The notes under the pieces are model-generated. The model was not told where the DNA came from. It ran no database searches and worked only from the letters and a program-made list of their open reading frames with translations. The translations under genes were made by a program, and so were the position numbers. 64,000 nt of DNA from Paragordius varius (Eukaryota; Nematomorpha): the NCBI GenBank assembly GCA_964247055.1, contig OZ176051.1:12958001-13022000 (forward strand). The letters are read 5' to 3'. Positions 1 through 10,443 of the stretch are shown one piece after another; the stretch's first letter is position 1, and each line of letters opens with the position of its first letter.

Positions 1-1010
1 AGGTAATATTTCCAAAAAGTAATGAGAGCATATGGAATCAATCATGATTCCAGGTTTTTCCGTAAAAGGCAAAAATTTTAATCAAGCGCTTTCTTTGTAT
101 CAGCCTCTGGGTAAGGAGCTACCCGCCTAAAAATGCGCCACCATATCGAAATTGCCTTGTTTAGGAGTTAAAAAAAACCTATCAGGCCATATGAGTTCAA
201 TAAGGGCTTGAAATATTACCCGTAAAAAGGCAAAAATTTAAGTAGTGCGGCTTTATTAAATTAGCCGTTAAATAAGTCCTTTACGCCCTAAAAAATCCGC
301 TCTCATTGAACTATTATTTAGTTTTGAAGCCATTCTTCCAAAAACTATTTGGAAGATTAGGAATGAATGATGATGCCAGGTATTCCCCTATAAAGACAAA
401 TTTTTTTATCGAACAACTTTTTTATATTAACCTCTGGGTAGGGGGCTACCCACCAACAACTGCACCACCATATCGATACAGCTTGACTTTGGAGACAAAT
501 AAAAAACCTATGAGACTAACAGGAACATATGAATTCCAATAATTCCAGATATTTCCCATGTAAAGGCAAAAATTTTGCCCAACGCTTTTTTTATATTTGC
601 CGAGCTACCGGCCAAAAACTCCATCACTATATATAAATTTGTTTTTGAGCTAATTTACAAAAAGTTCATGAAGCCATATGAGCTCATTAAAAGCTTGAAA
701 TATCACCCGCAACTAGGTAAAAATTAAGGTCAAGCGTTTTTTATTAGCCGTTAATTTAGGGCCTTTATGCCCTAAAAATACGCCATCATATAACGATTAT
801 ATAGTGTTGAGGTATTTTTTTGAATAACCCATGAGATGATGGTATCAAAGATGATTCCAAATATTTGCCCTATAAAGGCAAAGAATTTACAGCGCTTTTT
901 CCATATAGGTCTATGGGTAGGGGTCTACCGGTTTAGAACTGAGATGTCATACAAAAATAGCGTCATTTTAACTAATATTCAAAAAACTTAAGAAGCCATA
1001 CGAATTCAGT
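1..1010. repeat. Tandem satellite, about 160-bp monomer in a dimeric arrangement
   Basis: Recurring blocks 'GTAAAAGGCAAAAATTT' or close variants occur near 65, 225, 390, 560, 710 and 865, that is every 155-170 bp. Alternate copies share different flanks: copies 1, 3, 4 and 6 carry a 'CTGGGTA..GGCTACC' type segment or part of it, while copies 2 and 5 carry 'GAAATATTACCCG' and 'TTAGCCGTTAA'. This suggests a higher-order dimer of about 320 bp. The copies are diverged, so the array is not freshly homogenised. It starts before the window and decays near 1010. A short open frame at 306-542 lies inside the array and is not treated as a gene. Confidence 0.75.
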
Positions 1011-1942
1011 TAAACACATTTCTGGGGAATTTGTATAATATCATTTCCTTTAAAAAGGGACCACAAAGGATTTACTTTTTATATCTCTTGACAGCTGTGT
1101 GAACACAGTTCAAAATAAAACTTTTAACCATGATTTCGTAGAACGAAAATTAAAATAATTCAAATATGATAGTTGAATATTACCTTTAAGTTTAAATATG
1201 GTCGATTTCGAGTAAACAATATTTGAGCCTATGCAAATACCCGTAAAAGAATAATTAAAGACATTGTTTTTATTAAATATGTTTTTTATTATTTATCTCC
1301 ATTACCTCTATGTATTGCAAATTATTAGGAATAATTATCGGTGAACACAGCGAAGCGTGACAGGGCCGGCTAGTTTTCAATATAACATGAAGAGAGCCAG
1401 TCTTAAGCAAATTTGGGACCTCATACAAAGTAAGCTATCCTGTAACTTCCTTTTATTATAGTTTTCCTTTGATTATCAATTTTATATTTTTAATGTCAAA
1501 AATAATAGTGTAGCAGCATTTTGGTAAAAAGGATCAAAATTTTCACTATAATATATTTAGATGTGAAAACATAAATAATTATACAAGTTATAAACATCGG
1601 ATCTTTCTCTGGTTTATTTATATGGGGTTATAGAACTGATTTTTCAGAAACGGACCGGTTTTAAAAAGATTTTCAAAAGTTATGAAAATCATCTAGACCT
1701 TTTATGTAATAAATAAAAATCGCTAAAGGTTTTTTTAACATCTAGAGCAAGAGTGTTATGTGCTTTTTTGGATCGAAAAATCCAACTCCGCATTCGCAAA
1801 ATATATGGGCAATAACAAATATATTATTTGATTATAAACATAAGATGTATAATATTTATTTTAACAATTTTAGCTAGTTCATTGCCAAAGGAAACTCTCA
1901 ATCGAAAAATTTGTTCAAGAAAATCATTTCTATTTAGATTGC
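1011..1942. other. Intergenic, no gene seen
   Basis: AT-rich sequence with no coding exon that I can recognise. It holds a possible Helitron 3' terminus (entered separately) and otherwise only homopolymer-rich filler. Confidence 0.6.
1330..1373 (+). mobile_element. Possible Helitron 3' terminus
   Basis: A small GC-rich patch reads GCGAAGCGTGACAGGGCC and then GGCTAG followed by T. Arthropod and other animal Helitrons commonly end with a 'GCGAAGCGYG...' segment and CTRR just before a T, which this matches. No convincing terminal hairpin, 5' TC end, or Rep/helicase coding sequence was found, so only the terminus is proposed. Confidence 0.35.
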
Positions 1943-2512
1943 TTAACACTTCGATTCAAATTGGGGTATCTAAATACCCAAAACTAAATTTGAGTTAGGA
2001 TTATAATGTAGGAAACGGTCCCAATTTAAATTTATGTTTCTATCCTAATAAAAATTATTGAATATGCCAAAATATCTTAATAAAATTTTGTTTTGAAAAA
2101 TTTCATGTCAAACTACTTCGCCACCATTTTTATTTTAAATTTTTTTGCAAAATATCGTCTTCATGTAATTTGAAAGGAATTAAAGCTAATTTTTTATTTA
2201 AATTACATCTAACATTGATAGAAATAGAAAAAGCGGTTTATTTTGTATTATTTTTTTAATTTACTATTTCACACATGTCACGTTGACGAAATTTTCCTTT
2301 CGGTTTTAGCTTAAAATAAGTAATATCAAGTATTATTGAATAGAATTTTTTATATATTTCGGTTTATCAATGTTATATAAGTGCAAAATTTTGTCATGGT
2401 TTCGATTCCTTCCATACTATTTAAAATATTTGATTTTAAAAAGGTTTGGGGTATCCAACTACCCCAATTTGAATCCAAGGACTAAAATGAGTGTGTTGTA
2501 TTCAAGTGTTAA
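1943..2512. mobile_element. TTAA-flanked MITE, family D, copy 1
   Basis: This is the clearest copy of an approximately 570-bp non-autonomous family. It is bounded by TTAA-CACTT on the left and AAGTG-TTAA on the right. Both ends carry subterminal inverted 'TTCGATTCAAATTGGGGTA' type sequence, and the right end also has a 'TGTGTTGTATTCAAGTG' tail. Other copies lie at 3164, 3807, 11775, 13839, 34424, 49238 and 50391. TTAA target duplications are typical of piggyBac-type transposons; that assignment is inference because no transposase is present. Internal open frames such as 2370-2555 recur in other copies and are repeat sequence, not genes. Confidence 0.75.
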
Positions 2513-2525
2513 AGTTTTGTATATA

Positions 2526-2600
2526 ACATATCTGGCGGGAAAATTTTTTGGATAGCCGCATTCGGCCCTCGAGCCGCGTGTTGGCTACCCATGTAGAGCG
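2526..2600 (-). mobile_element. hAT-like MITE end fragment
   Basis: Read on the minus strand, this GC-rich patch starts CATGGGTAGCCAACACGCGG and continues with a 'GGGCCG' segment. It resembles the 'CAGGGGTGTCCAAC...GCGGCCCGC' ends of the element at 40892-41152. Only one end is visible, between a family D and a family E element. Confidence 0.4.
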
Positions 2601-2604
2601 CTGA

Positions 2605-3075
2605 TATCACACTTGATTACCTTTTCACTTTTTGTATTTACATTTTGAGGTAATTTTATTCCCAAAGAGCAATTTTGTAAATAAACTATAGTTTTGAACA
2701 TTATTCTCAGGAATTATATAAAGAAGTATATATTTTTTTAAAGATTTGCGACTTCTAGAGTCTAAAATCGGGACAACTCCAACGATTGAAATGAACAGTT
2801 GATATTTTAATAAAATACTAAGTTTTGCTGTTAAATGTAGCCTCAAAGCTTGTTAGGGTTAATTATTTTTTAACCATATACATTTATTTGCCTGTTGTAA
2901 AAGCAATTTAAAAAAAATTATAAAAAATGGCGGCAAAAAAGTTTGAGATGAATTTTATAATTTTCCATTTTTTTAAAAATGCTAAAGAAAGGATATTTTT
3001 AAATTCGGCTTATTACATGCATTTAATATTAAAATTTCAAATCACAGTGGGATATTAAGCCAAAAAATATATGTA
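2605..3075. mobile_element. MITE family E, copy 1 (degraded)
   Basis: Shares ordered blocks with other family E copies: 'TTTTGAGGTAATTTTATT', 'CAACTCCAACGATTGAAAT', 'TTAACCATATACATTTAT', 'TTTGCCTGTTGTA' and 'ATGGCGGCAAAAAAGTTTGAG'. Better preserved copies lie at 30498 and, in the opposite orientation, 52034-52564, where TTAA flanks are visible. Confidence 0.6.
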
Positions 3076-3163
3076 CTGCTAAAAATAATAAATACCAAAA
3101 AATTACAGAATTATTATTGGAAAGCCTTACAAAGTTTTAATGATTTACAATTTTTATATTAAA

Positions 3164-3673
3164 TTTAGCACTTTGATTCATATTAGGGTATCTAGGGAAC
3201 CCAGACTATATTCACGTTTTGTTCCTAATTTAAATATATCCTTCTATCCTAATAATTTTATAAATAAGCCGAAATATCTAAATAATATTTACTTTTGAAA
3301 AAAAAGTTCTATATCAAACTAGTTCGACGCCACTTTTATTTGCAACATCTTTGCAAAATATCGTGTTTATTTTATTTAAGCCAAGATCGAATCTAATTTT
3401 TTACTTATATTAAATCTATAATTGATGCAAACATAAAAAGTGTTTATTTAATGCACACATGTTTTGACTAAATTTTTACCAAAAATAAATAATATCAAGT
3501 ATTTTATAAACTATTTTATATATTTCGGTTCATTATTGTTATATTAGTTTAAATTTTTGCTATTGATTCAATTTATTTCATATTTTTTGAATTATTTAAT
3601 TTTAAACAGACTGGAACCTACAACCCCATTTGCATCGAAGGACTGAAATGAATGTGTTGTATCCAAGTGTTAA
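3164..3673. mobile_element. TTAA-flanked MITE, family D, copy 2
   Basis: Left end 'TTAGCACTTTGATTCA' and right end 'AATGTGTTGTATCCAAGTG-TTAA' match copy 1 in the same orientation. The left TTAA is mutated. A further internal D fragment, 'CTCAAACTG...AATGCACAC', follows at about 3690-3800. Confidence 0.65.
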
Positions 3674-3806
3674 CAACATTTCTTCAAAAATCTAACTCAA
3701 ACTGTAAGATTTTTCATTGAAATCACATAACATTGATATAATCAGAAAGTGATTTTTTATATGTTTATACTAATGCACACATTTTATGTTGCCTAATATT
3801 TACCTT

Positions 3807-4334
3807 ATCAACACTTTAATACAAATAGGGGTATCTAAATACCTTCTAAATTAAATTAATAGTTTTAAAAAACACTGAAAGAACCAGTCTTAATTTTGCT
3901 TCTATCCTATAAAAAATTATCTAAAAAAGCAATATCTAAATTAAATTTCGTTTTGAAAAAAAACCATGTCAAACTTAAACGCCATTTTATTTCACAAAAA
4001 TTTTGCAAAATATCGTGTTTTTAAATTTTAACGTTAAATCAAAGCTAATTTTTATTTAAATTAAAAATTGGTTTATAAATATATTCAATTTACCCAAAGG
4101 ACATGTGTTACATTGACCAATTTCACCTTTGGATTTTACATTAAAAAAAAATATTATTTATTTTTGAATAAATTTCTTGTATATTTCGGCTTATCATGTT
4201 ATATAGGCGCAAAATTAAGTGCTGGAATCTATTCCTTCAATATTTTTTAAATGAAATTTTAAACAGGCCTCGGGTCCAACTACCCCAATTTGAATCGAAG
4301 AACTTAAATGAATGTCTTGTATCCAAGTGTTATT
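3807..4334. mobile_element. MITE family D, copy 3
   Basis: Runs from 'CAACACTTTAATACAAATAG' to 'GTCTTGTATCCAAGTG-TTA'. The internal blocks 'CATGTCAAACT' and 'ATATTTCGGCTTATC' are shared with other D copies. A truncated D right end ('CAGGGCTGGGATC...TTTGAATCGAA') follows at about 4400-4460, so three or four D copies sit nearly end to end from 1943 to 4460. Confidence 0.6.
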
Positions 4335-4460
4335 AGTAAAATAATCCTTTTTTATATTAAGCATATTGTATAAATGCAATGTGCAATGATTTTAAATGTT
4401 GCATAGTATTTATTTTAAACAGGGCTGGGATCCCTGAAAACTCCAATTTGAATCGAACGG

Positions 4461-4951
4461 AAAATAATGTTATTTTCTGTTATGTTAGGGATTTAAAAAC
4501 GGCGAAACAGTAAAGAAGAAGATTGCAATTTTATTTTTGAAATTCTTTTGTATAAGGCACCAAAAGCAAATTTTTTTAAGCCTACCTTGAATTAAGATGT
4601 TTTTAAAGCGTTCCAAGGGTCAACTACTCCAAAAAATCATAAAGTATTATATGTTTTAAAAGAAATTTTGCGACAAATATTTATGTTTGACAAAAATGCA
4701 AATATTAGATAAAAAATTAATAAATTAACTCTCTATTTACAATTTTATTCACTAAGTCTGCAAATTAAATATTTATAAAATAAAGAAAAATTAATTGCTA
4801 GTTTTAAAATTGCAATGTTATTAGAATACATAATATATAAATAGTCACAATTTTTATATTTATTATTTAAGGCATATAGTAAATTAAAATTTAAAATATA
4901 AATAAGCTAGATTGTAATAAACATTAATAATCGTATTCGAGCACTTTCCTC
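4461..4951. other. Upstream region of p23
   Basis: About 490 bp of AT-rich DNA before the first p23 codon. I see no TATA box or other motif that stands out from the base composition, and no additional exon. Confidence 0.5.
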
Positions 4952-6502
4952 ATGCCTGCCGCAACTGAACAGTAATTAATTTTTAATTTTAGTATGCCAA
5001 TACTTCATCCCTCCGTTTTATGGGCACAAAAACATGACAAAGTGTTTGTTACTGTGAATATTGAAGATTGCAAAAACCCACAAATAGATTTGACATCCAA
5101 AGAAATTCATTTTAAAGGAAATGGTGGGTCCGAACACAAACCATATGCATTTGATATTGAATTATTTCATGAGATTGATACAGAAGTTTTTTAATGTTTA
5201 ATATTTAGAAATCCAAATATGTGCACAGACCTCGAAATATTGAATTTACACTCATAAAAAAAGAAATTGAACCCTGGAAATTTCTTACAACAGATAAAAA
5301 AGTATATAATTACATTCTGAATTACATATATTTAAAATTTTTAAGATACTAATAAGTTTATATATCTGTAGCAACCAGCATTTATCAAAACCGACTTTAG
5401 CAAATATCAAGATGAAGATGAATCGGACGATGAAAAAATGGGAGGTGGATTTGGGGGAATGGGCGGAATGCCTGGAATGGGGATGCCCGGCATGGGCGGC
5501 GGAAATTTCGATTTGAATTCGGTAATTTTCAAAAAAAAACGATTTTACTAATTTTTTTACTTTTTCCAAATACATTTGCATTTAATTAATTTTTTTTGCA
5601 ATATGAGCTTATTGCGAAAGCATATCATAACTTGGTAAAAAGTTTTTTTACTCACTTTTCTAATTGATCATGGTTTAATGGCTTATAAGTCCAAACATAT
5701 TTTATAAAAATATTATTTAGCTTATATGTAAATGATAATATCTAAAAATATTTACAACTACTTTAATCCTCGTTTCCTTTTATTTAAGATGATGTCTCAA
5801 ATGGGCGGTATGGGAGGCATGAATGGAGCTAATTTTGACGATTTGGTATGTAACATTAACATTTATCCTTTTTAAACTAATATAAATATATTTGTGGATG
5901 AAATTTTTACTCATGTCATCTTGTTATTCACCAATAATTGCCATTTATTATAAATGAAAAATTAGCTACTCAGATTATTTTACATTTCTAGAACCATCTA
6001 TTATTTAACAACATACTAAATACTATTACTGTAGTTCGATTAACATTATTGTTGGATAGGTGATACAATAGCATATGATAAAAAACCAAATTTTGTCCAT
6101 TTAATAATATAACATGTGCGATTTTAAAAAATGTAATAACTACTCTCAATGGCCAAAAATAATGCGAATTGATCAACATTAATGTGGATGATACATTTTC
6201 ATTTAATAAAAATTATTTATATAAAATTACGTACAATCAAAAAGATTACGACGTGATATGCAAATATATTTTCAATATGATATGTATAGGATGAAGATTT
6301 ACCCGAAGACGAAGAAAGTGAAGAAAATGAAGAGAGTGACCATGAAGGCGCCCAAAAAAATGGGAAAGAAAATGCGGCGGACATTGACGATGATTTGCCA
6401 GACTTGATTGATGAAACGACAGGCAAAACGGTCCATTCACATTCACCTCCCCAACCATCATCAAATAAACCAAAGGAATCGGGCGATGCTAGTGTGGCTT
6501 AA
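4952..6502 (+). CDS. PTGES3: Hsp90 co-chaperone p23 (prostaglandin E synthase 3 family)
   Basis: p23 binds ATP-bound Hsp90 through a CS (beta-sandwich) domain and stabilises client complexes in cytosol and nucleus. Coding exons, all frame-consistent: 4952-4971, 4993-5185, 5209-5301, 5372-5521, 5789-5845, 6290-6502, giving 241 residues (human p23 is 160). The CS domain is residues 8-115: HPSVLWAQ, then VNIEDCKNP, LFHEID, RPRNIEFTL and FIKTDFSKYQDEDES. The last matches human WLSVDFNNWKDWEDD with Trp replaced by Phe and Tyr. Residues 125-165 are a Gly-Met repeat (GGMGGMPGM); the acidic tail has DDDLPDLID, like human DLPEVDG...MPDLE. The first exon is a 20-nt microexon (MPAATE plus two bases). 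Introns are 21, 23, 70, 267 and 444 nt. An alternative start at 4994 would drop the microexon; I prefer 4952 because frame and the insect-like N-terminus fit. Confidence 0.93.
4972..4992 (+). other. Ultrashort intron (21 nt), p23 intron 1
   Basis: Begins GTAATTAAT and ends TTTTAATTTTAG. Removing it joins ATGCCTGCCGCAACTGAACA to TATGCCAATA, giving an open frame into the CS domain. It could be avoided only if translation starts at the ATG at 4994, so this intron is less certain than the 23-nt one downstream. Confidence 0.65.
5186..5208 (+). other. Ultrashort intron (23 nt), p23 intron 2
   Basis: GTTTTTTAATG...ATATTTAG. Unspliced, the frame hits TAA inside it. Spliced, phase 0 is kept and the next 31 codons (KSKYVHRPRNIEFTL...) align with the expected p23 CS-domain strand. 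No alternative GT lies upstream in the nearby exon. The GTTTTT donor is weak by animal standards. Confidence 0.85.
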
Positions 6503-7670
6503 AGCGTGTTTTTTGTGTTTAAAAACTAATTGTTCAATTTACTCAGATTTTCTATAGTTTTTTAACATTATAAACTTGTTCCTCACATGGTAAGAACGGT
6601 CAATTATAATCATAAAATTATGTGTTTATCAGTGACAAACATACTTTCTTGTATCGTGAGCCATTATTTTGAGTATGTAAGGAATATTAAAGTGTTTTTT
6701 TAAAACTCATATCTTAACTACTTTTTTCATTAATTTCATTACTTCCGTTTATCTTACATTCAGGCAATTATTTTTGGCCATAATTTGAGCTTTAATTTTG
6801 TTAATTTTCCATCTTTAGCTGTATTGTACATAAACATTTATTATTACATTTCTTACCCCAAATATATATATGATTCTATGTGATTACAACCATATCATAC
6901 ACAATTTCGTTCATTATATATTGTTTTGTATCTTACTCTACTCACAACTCAAAAACGACATTACCATAGTCAAAATGTGTAATTAATAAATTTCTTGAAT
7001 TTTTTAATATGATATTACATTTTTTTACATATCACTTTCATAAAAAGAGTAAAGAATATGAAAAAAATATTGAGCTGGAATGAGCATGACATACGATTAT
7101 AGAATTAATTCCCATATTTAAAATGGCTTCTCATCATTTTAGAACATCTCCATTTAAATCATATTTTTTATTCACGATTCCGTTTTACTATTTTGAAAGT
7201 TTTTTGGTTTCACTGCGTCCAAAATACTGAAATATTGTCCTGATGAAATAAATATATTTCTGATAGAACAAATAATTAGGATAACCATAGTGTTTTTGGT
7301 TCCCTGTGAGTGATATAATAAAATCATTACGACTTTTTTGTAACTGCTCGATATAAGAAAATCTTAAAATTTACGCACCATTTTAAATAAAATATTTTTA
7401 GTAAAAATTACATTTTAATTCCAGGCATTTAAAAGACCAAACAATCTCACTTATTTGTTTCAAACTTGCTCTTCTAAAATTAGCTAGTTCTTATAAACGC
7501 TAACCGGGATTGTGAGATAAAAATTTAATATACCAAATTTTGATATCAACTAAAAATATTTTGTAAAAAATGCTTACATTATTTGAAAATTAAATTATTT
7601 ACAAAATTTTGTTGAAGGGTATTTCATACTATTTTAGGTGATAAAAAACAGTTTAAAACCGCTTTAAGAC
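6503..7670 (+). other. p23 3' flank, no further gene seen
   Basis: An ATTAAA at 6686-6691, followed by a GTGTTTTTTT run, is a plausible poly(A) signal about 185 bp after the stop. The rest is AT-rich with no exon that I recognise. Confidence 0.4.
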
Positions 7671-8700
7671 ATGGGCCGGGTAATAGAAAATTTTTTTTGA
7701 CTTAACTTGCAAGTTTTTTAAGTCATGGCTTGCTCATGCGATAAAAAAAATTTAACATTACACGACTTAAGTCAAGCAAGAAAACTTGATAAAGAGGTGA
7801 TAAAAAATCATATGATCAAGTAAAACTTAAAGATTTTGCAAGTGTGGTGTAGGGCACACTTGCAAAATCTTTAAAAATATGGATAAATTATTTTGGAAAC
7901 TATTTATGTAGAAATTTTAGGTTTTTTATGTAATTCAAACCTTTGATAATGCTATACATTGTTAATTTGATAAATTTTGGCTGATTAACTATTCATTGGG
8001 TATTTACAAAAGAAGATAAATTAATATAAAAGCTCTCCTAATATTTAATAACATGACATATATAAATATGCTAAATATAATTCCGTCATCGCAAAAAATT
8101 GGATTATCAAAAATTTCTTAAAATTAATAATTAAATATTAGTATTGTTAAATTTCAAATCTTCGTTTATTAAAAGCAAAAGGTTACTTCACTATTAATTA
8201 ATGTAAAGAAGTTATTTCATCATAAATTTATTTCGAATAAAATGTTTATAATCTATTAAAAATAAATATGTTATATTGTAAAAACATCTTCCCAATATAT
8301 TTGCAAATGGACTCCAAACAAAATGTAGTGTGATAAAGAAATGGAAATGGTTTTAAGGGCGGGTTTCAACAATCTAGAAATTATTACCAGGCTCAATATT
8401 TAGAAAATTTTATAATATTAAATGAGATACTTGCCAGTGAGTTAAAAAACATAAATGCATGTATTAATTGATTATCTTTTTGTGCCTTATTTCATAAATT
8501 TTGGCTGAAAATGATCAAAAAAATTTCTGTAAAATTTGAATCGGGAGGCAAAAAAATGTTACATTCATTAGCAAAAGACTTGACTTCAGTGTTTTTCTAT
8601 CACCGATCTTCAAGTGTACACTTGCTGGCTTAAGTAAACTTGCTTAACTTGCCACGCTTGACTTACAAGTCAAGTGCGACTTTTTTATCACCCCACCCAT
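7671..8700. mobile_element. Family F DNA element with inverted ends, about 1.03 kb
   Basis: The left end ATGGGCCGGGTAATAGAAAA is matched in inverted orientation by the right end (TTTTTTATCACCCCACCCAT). Subterminal 'CTTGACTTAAGT / CAAGTCAAG' motifs are repeated inside both ends. No transposase frame remains. A partial second copy lies at 51340-51621. Superfamily not identified. Confidence 0.65.
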
Positions 8701-8744
8701 AATATGTCTACATAATTAGATTATGCTGAACATTTATCACCTCA

Positions 8745-9360
8745 AAATTTTAATCTTAAGGTCCGTTTACTTAATTTTTGGTGATCTTTTTAAAAAACAC
8801 AATATTAATTTAACATAATTTTTAAGACACAAACCTTAAAATTAAAATTCTAAGGTGAACGTTCAGCATCAAATATATAAAAAAAGTGTTTTTATTACGC
8901 CTTTGAGCGTTTGATCGTTTCCAGCAGGGGAAAAGTAAGAAGTATGCTTCAACAATATTTTAAAAAATAAATGTTTTGAAATTGTATGCATTTTTTAAAA
9001 AATATCTTTATCAGATATTAAAATTTAACATATTTTATATATTTATTGCATAATCCTGTAATTTGCGTTTATGTTAAGAAGACAAGCCCGTTTTATAAGA
9101 GAAAAAATTTGGACTTTTGGAGCTTACATCTAAAAATATTATTTTCTTTTTTAGTATTGATTTAGTGATATTTTTTGGATGAAGGAAGTTTCTAACTTTC
9201 ACCAAAAAAAATTTGTTTAAAAAATATCCAGCAAATTTTGCCATTTTCTGATATGAATTACCACAAAAAATAAATAACTTGTTAAATCATCGTAAGGGCT
9301 ATGATAATCCTCATAGATTTTCCGATGAAAATATATATATTATATGAGGTTATTTTTTTA
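8745..9360. repeat. Foldback family G, partial copy (centre plus one arm)
   Basis: Shares 'AGTGTTTTTATTA', 'GAAGTATGCTTC' and 'CATTTTCTGATATGAATTACCACAAAA' with the complete foldback at 20600-21710. Only one arm and the centre remain here. Confidence 0.5.
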
Positions 9361-9835
9361 TACCGGTTTTGGCTCACAAATTCGCTATTCTTATAACCTG
9401 TGACACTCCATTTTGTTTTGTGGTAGTTATATCTTAAAAGTATTTTAAACAATTTTTTTACAAAAATGTAAAAAAATGATCTAAAACTTTTTTGCCATTT
9501 TTTTATAAATTTTTTGTAGATCGCTAATGCAACAGGCAAATAAATGTATATTATGGTTAGAAAATATAAACAACTAACTTAAAAAAGTCAGGCTACATTT
9601 TACAAAAAATTTATATTTTCATTTTAATAACAGCAGTTCGCTTTCGTTTGAAGGTGTCCGGATATTAAACTCTAGAAGTCACAAAACTGTAAAAATATAA
9701 GCTTTTTCATATAAATGAGAACAATGTTTGATAATTATTTAAACTAAAATAACTTTCCAAACTGTATATCATTTAAAAATAGAGCTCTAGAATATAATAC
9801 CCTAAAAGGTACACTAGGACAAGAGAAATAAAATA
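9361..9835. mobile_element. MITE family E, copy 2 (truncated)
   Basis: Shares 'GATCGCTAATGCAACAGG', 'TGTATATTATGGTTAGAAAA' and 'TAAACTCTAGAAGTCACAAA' with the E copy at 52034-52564, in the same orientation. The left portion is replaced by the family G arm, so the junction near 9360 is an insertion or recombination point. Confidence 0.5.
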
Positions 9836-10443
9836 AACTTAAATTATGCATAAGTACATAATCAAAATTATAAACTTGCTAATTGCGAAAAAGTGTCATA
9901 GCGAGGATGTTATTTTAAACCGTTACCTGTTTAGCTAGGAACCAACAATTATATAATAAATCAGGGTCCAAAGAATTACTTTTATAATCAAAAGATGATT
10001 TGAGTTTTATTGTGTTTTAGTTGTATCATTGCATTTTTTCAATATACTAACTCCACAAGTATAACAAAAACATTAAAAACATTAGTATTGTTATGATTAA
10101 AATACAATACAAATATGATAAAAATCAGAAGCCTATTAAAAACACGGTAAAAATTCTTTTTTAAGAAATCGAAAGCCTATCCGGTTAAAATCGCTAAATA
10201 TGGCATTCGTATGTAATTGAATATGTTGTTACATAAAAATATTTTGTACAGCTTAATAAAAAAATATCGCTTTTTCCTGAATAAAATAAAAATATACTAT
10301 CGTTTAATTTGTTAACAAAAATATTTTATAGCAACCCAAAACAGTCTGAGCGATGTTAATAAATAGTTGTTTCTAATTTTATAGACGACAGAAGATATCA
10401 ATTGTACATCATGAAAATATGGCATATTATTTATTTACATGAA
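9836..10443. other. Intergenic, no gene seen
   Basis: AT-rich sequence 3' of LSm6 with no recognised repeat or exon. Confidence 0.5.

Noticed and set aside
2370-2555. Open frame of 61 codons on the plus strand
   Set aside because: It lies in a family D MITE and its translation partly recurs in the D copy at 11759-12199 on the other strand, so it is repeat sequence.
4994-5194. p23 as a truncated 66-residue pseudogene
   Set aside because: The stop lies inside a 23-nt GT-AG intron; splicing gives a complete CS domain and acidic tail, so the gene looks intact.
5285-5581. 98-codon minus-strand frame
   Set aside because: Antisense to p23 exon 4; produced by the Gly-Met repeat read backwards.
6217-6473. 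Two overlapping Ser/Phe-rich minus-strand frames
   Set aside because: Antisense to the acidic p23 tail (GAA/GAT codons read as TTC/ATC).
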